Source: Tautonia plasticadhaerens | Lineage (GTDB): Bacteria; Planctomycetota; Planctomycetia; Isosphaerales; Isosphaeraceae | Direction: 5' to 3' | Assembly (NCBI RefSeq): GCF_007752535.1 | Contig: NZ_CP036426.1 | Coordinates: 186,001-250,000 of the forward strand | Length of the DNA: 64,000 nt | Shown: piece after piece, positions 10,061-19,500 of the stretch | Position numbering within the stretch: position 1 is the first letter of the stretch | Layout of the letters: every line of letters starts with the position of its first letter | The notes under the pieces: model-generated | What the model was told of the DNA's origin: nothing | The model's database searches: none | What the model saw: only the letters and a program-made list of their open reading frames with translations | Translations under genes and position numbers: made by a program

Positions 10061-11094
10061 CGTGGGTTCCTCTCCGAATTCGGGGCGGTCGGGCTGTTCG
10101 TCGGCGCCGAGGGGGACGGGTCGGGTCGGGGATCGTCTCCCAGGCCCGGCCTGGGGGGCACCCGGGTGAGCACCGATCGCTCCTCCCCCGGCACCTCCTC
10201 CCCGTCGATTTCGAGGTCGAACCGGGTCCACCGCACCTGGTCGGGGCCGAGCCGTTCCAGGATCCGGGTCGACGAGGCGGCCAGGCCCTCGGGGCGTACG
10301 CCGCGCTCGGAGACGACCCAGAGGTCGCCGTCCCGGGCCCAGCTCCCCTCGCCGAAGCCGCCCTCGGTATCGAATTCCCACGAGCGGAAGGTGCCGGCGA
10401 TCGGATCCCAGGCGATCCGCTGGGAGACGCCGAGGACGACCTCGCCGGCCCTCTTGAGGGAGAAGTCTCGCAGCAGGTAGTGGCCGTCCGGTGACCATCG
10501 GCACTCGACCCGGGCCTCGGACTCGGGCCCCTCATCGACCCATTCGCCGACCATCCACTCCAGCTCCCGGAGCCGATCTCCGGGGGCGACCAGGGGGTCG
10601 ACCTCCTCCCGGACGCTGGCCAGGAGCCATCGGCCGTCTCGCTTGACGAACAGGGCCGTGTAGAGGTGCGACACCGGAGGCCCCTCGGCCGGGGAGACGA
10701 CGGAACGCCCCTCCTCCTTGGCCACCTCGGGGCTCAGCATCCGGGTCTCCTCGGGGCTCAGTTCGAGCCGGGCCCCGGGATCCGACTCGAACAGGTCGGC
10801 GTAGCGTTGCTCGACGAGTGATCGCCCGCGATACCGGGCGCCGTCGGCCTCGAAGACCTCGGCGTCCTCGGCGTACATCGAGGCCAGGGCCGGGGCGTCT
10901 CCCCGGTCGTAGGCCTCGACGAACGCCTCGTTGAACGCCCTGAGGGCCTGTTCCTCCCCGGAAGCGGCCTCGGTCTCCGGGACTCCCCCGGGCTGGTCTT
11001 GCCCGGGGCTTGCTCCTGCTGTACCCCAGGCGATTCCCAGCAGGATGGGGACGACCGGCACGAGTCGTGGCCGGGACGGTACGGAGAGCGCCAT
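10057..11094 (-). CDS. Secreted SnoaL-like/DUF4440 (NTF2-fold) protein, first copy
   Basis: Exported protein of 345 residues with a signal peptide (MALSVPSRPRLVPVVPILLG). Residues about 45-165 look like an NTF2-fold SnoaL/DUF4440 domain: EQALRAFNEAFVEAYDRGDA, LASMYAEDAEVFEADG and an RDGRWLLASVRE strand. A second beta-rich domain (about 170-310) starts LRELEWMVGEWVDEGPE. The stop overlaps the start of the downstream Gly-rich gene by 4 nt. A paralogue in the same arrangement lies at 12685-13665. NTF2-fold domains bind small hydrophobic ligands or act as simple enzymes; nothing here identifies a substrate. The start ATG is used because it begins the signal peptide. Confidence 0.78.
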   Translation of the reverse strand: MALSVPSRPRLVPVVPILLGIAWGTAGASPGQDQPGGVPETEAASGEEQALRAFNEAFVEAYDRGDAPALASMYAEDAEVFEADGARYRGRSLVEQRYADLFESDPGARLELSPEETRMLSPEVAKEEGRSVVSPAEGPPVSHLYTALFVKRDGRWLLASVREEVDPLVAPGDRLRELEWMVGEWVDEGPESEARVECRWSPDGHYLLRDFSLKRAGEVVLGVSQRIAWDPIAGTFRSWEFDTEGGFGEGSWARDGDLWVVSERGVRPEGLAASSTRILERLGPDQVRWTRFDLEIDGEEVPGEERSVLTRVPPRPGLGDDPRPDPSPSAPTNSPTAPNSERNPR

Positions 11095-11263
11095 CGGCGA
11101 GGGTCCTCCCGGGGACGGGGACGGGGACGGGGACGTGGACCGGCCCGGATTGCCCCCCCTCGGGGCTCCGGGCCTTGGTCCGACGATCGGGCCGAGAATC
11201 CTAGGTCGACATTCGGGTTTCCGGGCGATCGCCGGCGCGGACACGAGAGGGCTTGGCGGCCCG

Positions 11264-12622
11264 CTACGGTTGCGCCTGGGCCGGCGAGCCCTGCTGGGGA
11301 TCGGGCAGTCGGACCAGGGAGAACTGCTGCTGCTGGCCGTCGGCGGTGTGGACCAGCATCGTCGCCTGGTCGCCGGTGAGGTTGACCAGGCCGGCCTCGA
11401 ACACGGGAGTCGGCTGGTCGGCGACGGTCCAGGCGGCCCGCTGGGATTGCGGGTCGACCGAGCCGGCGATCGGGAAGGTCTGATTCGCCTGGACGTTGTG
11501 ATAATTGCCGCGGAGCATCCCCTGGCTGTCGACCGCCAGTTCGAAGAACTCGTTGGGCTGGGCCTGATCGCCCTGGAGCATGGCGAACACGCCGATCGGC
11601 TGCCACTGGGCATCCGCGGCGGGGTCGCCGCCGCCGGCGGCGGCGATCTGCGACGCCTGGGCCGCATAGTCTTGAGGCGTGCCGGCGGGGTCGCCGTTGA
11701 CGTAGACGGCGTCGGGCTGGGCGACGACGTTGCCGCCGTAGTCGTACGGGGCGGGCTGCCCCGTCACGCCGAGCATCGAGGCGAGGGCGCCGTAGCCCGG
11801 GTTCGCGTAGAGTGAATCGGCCACCAGGTTCGACGGCCTCCAGGCCCCCGGATATCCGGCATACATCTCGGGGGTGAAGGCCGGATAGGCATGCGCCCCG
11901 GCGACCACGGTATTCCGCTGGGCGTAGAGCATCGTGTCCGGGGTGTGGTAGGTGCCGTAAGCCCTGCCGGCGCCGCCGCCTCCGGGAAGACCTGCGGCTC
12001 CGGCCCCCATGCCCGGCCGGACGCCGATGCCGCTGTCCGGCCCGCCGACGCCCCCGGCGCCGACCCCCGGTGCACCGGCGCCGGCCCCCGGCCGGACGCC
12101 GATGCCGCTGTCCGGCCCGCCCGCGCCGCCGGCACCGGCTCCCGGACGGACTCCCACACCGCTGGCTGGCCCACCCACACCGCCGGCGCCGAAGCCCGGC
12201 TGGCCTGCTCCACCGGCTCCCATCCCCGGACGTCCTGATCCTCCGGCTCCCATCCCCGGCCGACCGGCGCCGCCGGCGCCGAAGCTCATCCCGGGACTGG
12301 CCGCCTCCCCCATGCCGAAGGAGGCCGACGGGCCCTGTCCCTGCATCCCGCCCTGGGGACTCCGCCCCGAGAGCCCACCTCCGAAGCCGCCGCCGCCCTG
12401 CATGCCGCCGCCGCGTTGCATGCCGCCGCCCTGCATGCCGCCGCGTTGCATGCCGCCGCCCTGCATGCCGCCGCGTTGCATGCCGCCGCCCTGCATGCCG
12501 CCGCGCTGCATGCCGCCGCCCCGTCCACCGCCGCCCCGGCCGCCCCGCTGGGCGAACGCCTGGACGTCCGGGATGAGGAGGGAGAGGGTCAAGAATGAGA
12601 GTGTGATGAGGTTCCGACGCAT
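11264..12622 (-). CDS. Secreted Gly/Met-rich repeat protein
   Basis: Exported protein of 452 residues. Signal peptide MRRNLITLSFLTLSLLIPDVQAFA, then a 10-residue repeat MQRGGMQGGG (about residues 35-75), a collagen-like Gly-rich region with GxGAGG and GVRPGAGAG units (to about residue 225), then a globular C-terminal domain (about 230-452) with WQPIGVFAMLQGD and a Gln-rich end. Repeat units could form an extended, flexible stalk; no catalytic motif is visible. It lies 62 nt downstream of a SnoaL-like gene, the same module order as at 8189-11094. The role in the cell surface or matrix is inferred only. Confidence 0.75.
   Translation of the reverse strand: MRRNLITLSFLTLSLLIPDVQAFAQRGGRGGGGRGGGMQRGGMQGGGMQRGGMQGGGMQRGGMQGGGMQRGGGMQGGGGFGGGLSGRSPQGGMQGQGPSASFGMGEAASPGMSFGAGGAGRPGMGAGGSGRPGMGAGGAGQPGFGAGGVGGPASGVGVRPGAGAGGAGGPDSGIGVRPGAGAGAPGVGAGGVGGPDSGIGVRPGMGAGAAGLPGGGGAGRAYGTYHTPDTMLYAQRNTVVAGAHAYPAFTPEMYAGYPGAWRPSNLVADSLYANPGYGALASMLGVTGQPAPYDYGGNVVAQPDAVYVNGDPAGTPQDYAAQASQIAAAGGGDPAADAQWQPIGVFAMLQGDQAQPNEFFELAVDSQGMLRGNYHNVQANQTFPIAGSVDPQSQRAAWTVADQPTPVFEAGLVNLTGDQATMLVHTADGQQQQFSLVRLPDPQQGSPAQAQP
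12402..12520 (-). repeat. 30-bp tandem coding repeat (MQRGGMQGGG)
   Basis: Three near-identical 30-bp units at 12421-12450, 12451-12480 and 12481-12510, with partial units on both sides. The last unit differs visibly at one base. The repeat encodes the MQRGGMQGGG decapeptide of the gene at 11264-12622 and is not a CRISPR array, as there are no spacers. Confidence 0.9.
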
Positions 12623-12684
12623 GGGAGTGGCTCCAATCCCGGGGTTCCGAGCGTGTTGGGGATCGCCGGCTGGTTGCATCCGGT

Positions 12685-13665
12685 TCACTCCTGCGGCTCG
12701 ACCCGGGTCACCTTGACGGGGGGTAGGTCGGGAAGCTCGACGTCCTCGAGCAGGCGGCCGATCGACTGCCAGGTGAAGGTGTCGTCGTCGACCCGGCGGA
12801 GGATGTTGGTTTCGAAGAGGGTCCGGCCGTCGGTCAAGGTGCCGGCCGCTTCGAGGACCCAGTGGTCGCCATCGGGGTGCCAGTCGGCCTCGCCGATGCC
12901 CCCGCCGGCCTCGAAGGTCCAGGAGTGGAGGGCCCCGGTCTCGGGGTCGTGCCCGATGACCTGAGTCCCGCCGAGGTCCATCGCCCGCTCCTTGAGGGTG
13001 AACTTCGCCTGGAGGAACGCCTCCCCCGGGGCCCACTCGTAGGTCGTCCGGATCTCGGCCGCCTCGCCGGCCGCCGACCGCCACTCGCCGACGAGCCAGG
13101 CCAGGTCCCCGACCGAGGGCCCGCCGCCGGGAGACTCCTCCAGCTGGGCCATCAGCCATCGCCCGCCCTCCCGGACGAGCAGGGCGGAGTAGGCGGCCCG
13201 GGTCTCCGGCTCCGCCGGTCCTCGACGGACGGCCACGGCCCCCTCCTCGATCGCGGTGCCGTCGGAGAGGAACCGGATCGGACCCGGCCGGACCTCGGCC
13301 GTGACCTCGGGCGTGGCGGCGAAGAAGGCGGCGAACCCGGCCCGGAGCGCCGCCCTGCCCCGGATCCGCTTGCCCCCCTCGTCGAGGTACTCGCCCTGGG
13401 CGGTCCAGTGCGAGGCGAGGGCCTCGGCGTCCCGGGCCTCGAACGCCGCCTCGAAGGAGCGCATCGCCGCCCGGATGGACTCGCGGTCCTCCCGCCGGGC
13501 CTCGGGGGAATCGAGGTCGGTATCGGCTTCCACGTCCGCATTCTCTTGCGGCCGCTCGGCCGTCGGTGCGACGGGACAGGCCGGACCGACGTCCGGTGTC
13601 AGCAGGGCGGCGAGGGTGGCCAGGGCCGTGAGCCTGGCCGCTCGGGAGGGGGTCGGCCGGTTCAT
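12685..13665 (-). CDS. Secreted SnoaL-like/DUF4440 (NTF2-fold) protein, second copy
   Basis: Exported protein of 326 residues and paralogue of the gene at 10057-11094. It has a signal peptide (MNRPTPSRAARLTALATLAALLT), an NTF2/SnoaL-like domain (about 55-185; IRAAMRSFEAAFEARDAEAL, GEYLDEGGKRIRGRAAL, REGGRWLMAQLEE) and the same second domain (about 190-320), starting VGDLAWLVGEWRSA and containing ATYEWAPGEAFLQ-like and IGEADWHPDGDHW strands. GAGGA about 9 nt upstream supports ATG 13665; an in-frame ATG 27 nt further upstream is possible. It precedes a Gly-rich gene, as its paralogue does. Ligand and reaction are unknown. Confidence 0.78.
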   Translation of the reverse strand: MNRPTPSRAARLTALATLAALLTPDVGPACPVAPTAERPQENADVEADTDLDSPEARREDRESIRAAMRSFEAAFEARDAEALASHWTAQGEYLDEGGKRIRGRAALRAGFAAFFAATPEVTAEVRPGPIRFLSDGTAIEEGAVAVRRGPAEPETRAAYSALLVREGGRWLMAQLEESPGGGPSVGDLAWLVGEWRSAAGEAAEIRTTYEWAPGEAFLQAKFTLKERAMDLGGTQVIGHDPETGALHSWTFEAGGGIGEADWHPDGDHWVLEAAGTLTDGRTLFETNILRRVDDDTFTWQSIGRLLEDVELPDLPPVKVTRVEPQE

Positions 13666-14124
13666 GGGCAGGTCCTCAACAAGGGTGGGCATGGGGGGGG
13701 GAACTCGGTCGGGCCCGTCATTCGGCGTCCCCGGGCCCGTCGGGGTGTCCGGCCAGGAGGTCGGTCGGCTCGACGCCGATCGGACCGGGCCTTGGTTGGC
13801 TTGCCGGCGACGGCCTTCCCCTCCCCCGATCGGCGGGTTTCGAGGGCAAGCCGCCTTCGACCCTGGCATGATCGCCGTCCTCGGCGAGGGAGGGGTCGCC
13901 TTGAGGTCGTCGGCGCTTGCCGACGTCCGCGACGGGACGGCCGCCTTCGGGCCTGGACCCGGGCCGGCGAGCGGCCAGCCCGGCGTCGGCGGCCTACCCG
14001 GCCTCGGGAGGGACATCCGATGGGGCTTGGACCCTCGACGTCGGCCCGGGGAGGGGGTCCCGGACGGGCCGATCCGCCGGGTAAGGGGCCGACGCGGTCC
14101 TCCCGCGTCGGCCCGGGCGGAGGT
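13666..14124. other. Intergenic region, no gene seen
   Basis: About 460 bases between two minus-strand genes. Open frames are Arg/Pro/Gly-rich and have no family features. It probably holds the promoter of the SnoaL-like/Gly-rich module, but I see no clear -35/-10 pair. Confidence 0.45.
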
Positions 14125-15234
14125 TCAGCGGGCCGGGGCCTTGGCGACGGTCATCTGATCCCACTGCATGTTGCCGAAGAGCGCGGTGGGGGGGGCGGGC
14201 CCCTGGTTGGGCTGCCCACCAGCGGGGGCCACCGCCTGGGTCGGCTGCGGGGCGGGGGGCGCGCCGCCGGCCATGGACATCACCCGGGAGCGCAATTCGG
14301 TGAGCTCCGGGTAGAGGGTGTTGATGTAGAGGAGCTTCTCGTCCCCCTCTTCGGCCTTGCCGAACTGGAGGCTATAGGCGTGCATGAAGTTCAGGGCGTT
14401 GACCAGGGGGACCTCCTTGACCTCCCGGACCTTCTCCAGTATCTCCTCGATGTTGTTCTTGCGGGTCATCTGCAGGAGGCCGACGTGCGCCTTGAGGTAC
14501 CGCTCGGCCTCGGCGAAGTCGGGGCCCCGGAGTTGGGACTTGGCCAGGGATCGCATCTGCTGGAGGATGTTGATCCCCTCGTCGATCATCTCGTCGGGCA
14601 GGTGCTGGCCGTCGGGGATGGCCCGGGCCTTCTGGACGAGGGCCAGGTACTGGTCGCGATAGGGCTTGAACTCGGCCGACGAGAGCGAGTCGGGCCAGTC
14701 CTCGCCCGCCAGCCGCTCGATCGAGATGACGATGCCCTGGGCGGCGGAGTCCAGGGGGATCGTCCGGACCTGCTCGGAGGTGAGGATCAGGTCCTGGCCG
14801 GCCTGGACGAGCAGGTCGTGCGGGATCTTCGGGTTGGTCAGCCAGTGGAAGACGGCGTTCACGGCGTCGCCGTCGACGATATCCTGGTCGGTGGCGTTGT
14901 TGAGGTGGCGGTCCTGGATCGCCTGCCGGCCCTTCGCGTCGAGCTGCTGCTGCTGCGCCATCTGGTCGTAGTATTCCTGATGGTTGCGCTCATTGCACTG
15001 ATAGACGTAGTCGTTGAACTGCATGGCCGTGTTGGCGTTGATCGATCGGGCCTCGGCCGACTGCTCGTTATACTGGCCGGCCCCGGCGGCGAAATTGCCC
15101 ATGCCGTAGGCCCGGGTGCCCTGGATGCTGGAGCCGCCGCCCCAGCCTCCCCAGCCGTACTGGGCCTCGCCGGTCGAAGCCAGGAGCAGTCCGAGCAGCC
15201 CGGAGAGGGTGGTAATGGTGATTCGACGGATCAT
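14125..15234 (-). CDS. Secreted protein of unknown function
   Basis: Protein of 369 residues. Signal peptide MIRRITITTLSGLLGLLLASTGEA, a short Gly/Trp-rich segment (QYGWGGWGGG), then a predicted mostly helical body with NEQSAEARSINANTAMQFND, a Gln-rich helix (YYDQMAQQQQLDAKGRQ) and LNNATDQDIVDGDAVN, and a Pro/Ala/Gln-rich tail. The Asn/Gln and charged-helix composition suggests a helical exported protein. I do not recognise a catalytic motif or named family. It stands alone between two gaps, downstream of nothing it obviously works with. Confidence 0.8.
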   Translation of the reverse strand: MIRRITITTLSGLLGLLLASTGEAQYGWGGWGGGSSIQGTRAYGMGNFAAGAGQYNEQSAEARSINANTAMQFNDYVYQCNERNHQEYYDQMAQQQQLDAKGRQAIQDRHLNNATDQDIVDGDAVNAVFHWLTNPKIPHDLLVQAGQDLILTSEQVRTIPLDSAAQGIVISIERLAGEDWPDSLSSAEFKPYRDQYLALVQKARAIPDGQHLPDEMIDEGINILQQMRSLAKSQLRGPDFAEAERYLKAHVGLLQMTRKNNIEEILEKVREVKEVPLVNALNFMHAYSLQFGKAEEGDEKLLYINTLYPELTELRSRVMSMAGGAPPAPQPTQAVAPAGGQPNQGPAPPTALFGNMQWDQMTVAKAPAR

Positions 15235-15412
15235 GGTGCGTTCCTCGGGGAGAATCCCGCCGGTTCGGGGAGGGTCACGCTGCCCTCTCCCGTCCCGGCC
15301 TGACGACTCGCTGATTGACCGATCGTTCGGCGACGCCCCGGGGGTTTCCGATCACGGCGTCGATCCGGCCCGGGGCCCTCCGGATCGGCGACGGGGTCCA
15401 TCGAGACGCGAT

Positions 15413-16060
15413 TCAATCGGCCTTCGAGACGTCCGGCGGCGTCCACGAGCCGTCCTCCGCCGTGAAAGGATAGAGCGCGTCCTGGGGCCGATTGGCGCCG
15501 AGGCCGATCGCCGTGACGAAGGCCCACTGGGGGTAATTGGTGCCGTGAAGGCCGGCCTTCGCCGAGAAGTTCCGGCCGTTGACCTCGGCGGTCCCCCCCC
15601 CGCCGGGCCCCGTGATCGCGTCGGGCTGGGCACCTGTTCCGGCCGTCCGGGAGCCGGGGACCTGGAACACGTCGGTCCAGCCGCCGAGCATCGGTTTCAG
15701 GAAATCGCGGGCCCCGGCGTCGGGGACGCGGGGGGCGTGCGGGCCGTCGGAGGGGTCGAGCCAGGCGAGCGGAGCGGGCGTGTCGGCGTTCGGCGCCGTG
15801 ACCGCCGTGTCCTCCGGCGTCGGGCAGGCCCGGAGGTGGGCGAACCGGCCCATCGGGGCGTCACTCCCGGTCGGGGAGGCGACGTTAGTCATCACCCGTC
15901 GCGTGAGCTCCATGGTCACCCGCGGGTCGCCGTAGATGTCGGGCGCCGTCCCGATCCGGTGGGCCTCCTCGGGGGAGATCGGGCCCCGGCCCTGGGCGGC
16001 CGTCGCGGCGGGGGGCATCGCGGTGAGCGAGCAGATCGAGGTCGATTGGAGGGCACTCAC
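15413..16060 (-). pseudogene. Degenerate DUF1254-family protein, internally deleted and C-terminally truncated
   Basis: Readable frame of 215 codons from a GTG start preceded by AAGGA. The N-terminal half follows the DUF1254 pattern: (T)APDIYGDPRVTMELTRRVM, MGRFAHLRACPTPEDTAVTAPNADT, AWLDPSDGP and FLKPMLGGWTDVFQVPGSRTAGTGAQ up to AITGPG. Where intact members have roughly 100 more residues before the next conserved part, this one jumps directly to KAGLHGTNYPQWAFVTAIGLGANRPQDALYPF and stops soon after, lacking the usual C-terminal (DUF1214) part. It looks like a decayed gene kept in frame. Family lengths are from memory. It could also be a shortened protein still made. Confidence 0.6.
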
Positions 16061-16122
16061 GGGCGATTTCCTTGAACCGGGTGGTCGGTCGTGTGGGCCG
16101 GCGCCCGGGGCCGAGGCGGGGC

Positions 16123-16401
16123 TCATCGCGAGGGCGCCGGGCCGTCGGGGACGCCGTCGGACGCGCCGGGGGGATCCATCGGTCGGGGGCGGCCCGCCGG
16201 GACCTGCTCGTTCGAGAGGATGATGGGCCGGTCGAGGAGGCCGCCGGGCCGAGCATGGGCGACCAGCAGGGCTTCGACGCGACGCCGAAGCTCGTCGTCG
16301 GGCCCGCACTCGCGGTCGAGCGCGGCGGCGCGACCCCTCGGTGAGGGATGGTCGAGCGCCATCAGGAAGACGGCCTGGACGCGCGCCGGGTCGGGGGTCA
16401 T
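16123..16401 (-). pseudogene. Orphan N-terminus of a Ser/Thr kinase of the downstream type
   Basis: A 92-codon frame beginning MTPDPARVQAVFLMALDHP and containing ALDRECGPDDELRRRVEALLVAHARPGGLLDRPI. This closely parallels the first 60 residues of the kinase at 16553-20407 (MPLDPSRVQRVFLEVVELP, ALDRACGADSELKGRVEALLRAHH, RLDRPI). The kinase domain itself is missing, so this is probably the remnant of a duplicated kinase gene. It may alternatively be a stand-alone version of the N-terminal module. Confidence 0.65.
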
Positions 16402-16552
16402 GGGGTGGTCCTCGCATCGCGTGCCACCTCCAATCCGCCGTCCGCCCGCGTCGCTGTCGAAGAAAAACCGGGATCGGTGGAAATCGGCCGGGAGCGACCC
16501 CGGCGGGATGGGGACGGGCGGGGTGGGGCATGGTGGGTCCTCGGGCGGCGGC

Positions 16553-19500
16553 TCAGGGGGAGGCCATCGCCTCGATCGTCCGCCCTCGGGACCCTCGCCA
16601 GCGTTCGAGCCACTCGTCCGCCGACAGGTTGACCGTCCCTCCCCCGTCGTGAAGCCGTTGGCCGGAGAGGAGTTCGGCCTGGTGGCAGAGGGCGACCGGG
16701 TCGACCGCGTCGCCGGGCGCGAGTCCGGAGAGGTCGATCACGGCCAGGGCGCCCAGGAACCCGCCGACCACCGCGTGGCGGCCGTCCGGGGCGGCGACGA
16801 TGCTCATCGGGTTGCCGTCGAGCCGGAGGGGGGGCATGAGGGGCTTGCCCGAGCGCCAGTCCCAGGCCCGGGCCGTGGCGTCGTTCCCCACCGAGAGCAC
16901 CAGGCGCCCGTCGGGAGAGAAGACGGCCTCGACGGCGTCCTTCTCGTGCTCGAACGGGGGGCAGGCGAGCCGGCCGGCCTCCCAGTCCCAGACCCGGACC
17001 TCGCGGTCCCGGCAGGCGGTCGCCAGCAGCCTCCCGTCGGGGCTGAACGCGGCGGAATAGACGATGTCCGGGTGCTCGGGAAGCTCGGCCACGGTTGCCC
17101 CGGTCTCGACGTCCCGGACCCGGACCGAGCCGTCGTAGGACGCGGTCGCGAGGAGGAGGCCGTCCGGGGAGAATCGCACGTCGTGGCACTTGTCCTCGTG
17201 GCTGATGGGGGCGAACCGGGGCCGGCCCGAGTCGGCCTCCCAGGCGCGGAGGTCGTTGCCCATGCCCCAGGTCAGGATCGATCGGCCGTCGGGGCTGTAG
17301 CGGGCCTCGCCGTTGTTGACCCAGTGGTGCGCGGGCTCGGGCTCGTGGGCCTGCCATCGGCGGACCTCCCGGCCGTCGGCCGGGTCGAAGACGAGCAGCT
17401 CGCCGCCGCCGCAGAGCACGGCGAGGCGCCGGCCGTCGGGGCGGTAGGCCAGGCTCCGGGGCTCGGAGGGCAGCCCCGACCGCCATCGCCGGCGGCCGGT
17501 CGACCAGTCCCAGCAGGAAGCCGAGGGGCCCTCCCCCGGGCCGCCGGCCCCCGAGCCGAGGACGGCGACCGACCGCCCGTCGGGCGAGAAGGCCGCGTCG
17601 ATCACGACACCCCCGGCGGGGAAGCCCGGCCCCGCGGGCCGGCCGGTCGAGATGCGGTAGGCGCGGACGCTCCGGAGCCCCCGGTCCGGCTCGAACGAGA
17701 CCCCGGTCGGGATCGCGAGGGTGCCGTCGGGGCTGATCGAGACGAACGACGCCGGGTTGTCCAGCGGGAGCCGGGCCTTGGGCGCCGCCTGCCGCGGCAG
17801 TCCCCAGAGGCGGATGAGGTCGCCGTCCTGGGTGGCGATCGCCCGCCCCCCCGGGGCGAACGCGACGAGCTGGACGGCGCGGTGCAGGTCCAGGGGCCGG
17901 GCCAGGGGCGTGCCGTCGGGGACGGACCAGAGACGGGCCGTGTTGTCGGTCGAGCCGGTCAGGAGCGTCCGGCCGTCGGGGCTGAAGCAGACGCCCGAGA
18001 TCGTGTTCTCGTGCTCCAGGATCGGCCCGACCGGCTCGCCCGAGGAGAGCTCGAACACCCGGACATTGGCCGGGAGCATGTGCCCGAAGGCCGCGACGTA
18101 TCGGCCGTCCGGGCTCGCCTCGACCCCGGCGATCCTCCCCGACAGCTCGGGGGATTCGAGCGTCCGGGTCACCTCGCCCGTCGCGGTCGACCGCCAGGTC
18201 AGGTCGCCTTCCCCTCCCCAGGTGATCAGCCCCCGGCCGCCGTCGACGAACATCGGGGGGGCGAAGAAGAGGCGGTCCCAGGGGCCTCGCGAGCCCGCCT
18301 GGAGGTGCCGCACCGGCGGCCAGGTCGGTTCGCCGTCCTCCTTGGGGAGGGCGAAGAGGCGGGCCTGCTGGTCGAGGCAGCCGGTGGCCAGCGAGCGGCC
18401 CTCCGGGTGGATCGCCAGCGTCGTGACCGCCTCGGGATGTTCGAGGGCCGGCGAGGCGAACGCGCCGGCTCGGACGTCCCAGACCCGGGCGACGTTGCCG
18501 CCGGCGATCGCCAGCAGCCGGCCGCCGTCGCCGAATTCCAGCAGCCGGATCCGGCCGGGGAACGGGATGCGGGTCGGCGGCCCTCCATCGGGAAACGGGC
18601 GGAGGACCACCCCCCCCTGCTCGTCTTCTCCTGCGAAGGCAATCCGGGAACCGTCGGGGCTCCAGGAGGCCGCCGTCGCCGAGTCCGGCCCGCCCGGGAA
18701 CGGGATGGGCCGCTCGCGATCGAGGTCCCAGAGGGAATGCTCGGCATCCCGCGTCGAGCCGCCGATCACGGTCTTCGAGAGCAGGAAGTGCCCGCCCGGG
18801 TGGAAGCGGAGGCCCCCGGGCCAGGCCCCGTCGGCGACCACGGCCCGGAGCGGCCGGATCGCCCGATCGCCCCAGGTTCGGGACCGGATCGCGTTGCTCG
18901 ACCGGCGGTCGGGATCGGCCTCCGCCTTCCGGGCGGCGTTGGCGAACCAGAGGGCCGCCCGGCCATAGTCGCCCTGGTCCCCGGCCGCGATGCCGCTGGC
19001 GGCGTACAGCTCGACGAGCGAGGCCTCGGCCTGGCGTCGGGCGTCGGCCTCGGCCGTCGCCCGGGTCGCGGCCAGGTCCCGGGCCCGGACCGCCTCTTGC
19101 CACTGCCAGAGCACGCCGATCAGGCCGAGGGCGGCGACCAGGACGACGGCCGCCGTCAAGGCGGCCGGCGACGGGTGCCGACGGCACCATCGCCAGGCCC
19201 GCTCCGCCGCCGAGACCCGACGGGCCACGATCGGCTCCCCCGCCAGGAATCGGGACAGGTCGTCGGCCAACGCCCCGGCCGACTCGTATCGCCGTGCCGG
19301 ATCCTTCTGCAGGCACTTCAGGGCGATCGTCTCCAGGTCCCTCGGGACCCCGGGCACCAGCCGAGACGGCGGGATCGGCTCGACCGACCGGGTCTGTTCG
19401 AGCGTCTCTAGCAGGGTCGCCCCCTTGAACGGGGGCCGGCCGGTCAGCAGTTCGTAGAGGACGGCCCCCAGCGAATAGACGTCGGCCTTCGGGCCGCTGT

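Noticed and set aside
12402-12520. Possible CRISPR array
   Set aside because: Repeats are directly adjacent, have no spacers and encode a peptide repeat.
16091-19411. 1106-codon open frame on the + strand
   Set aside because: Antisense to the WD40 kinase; the opposite strand has clear kinase and WD40 motifs.
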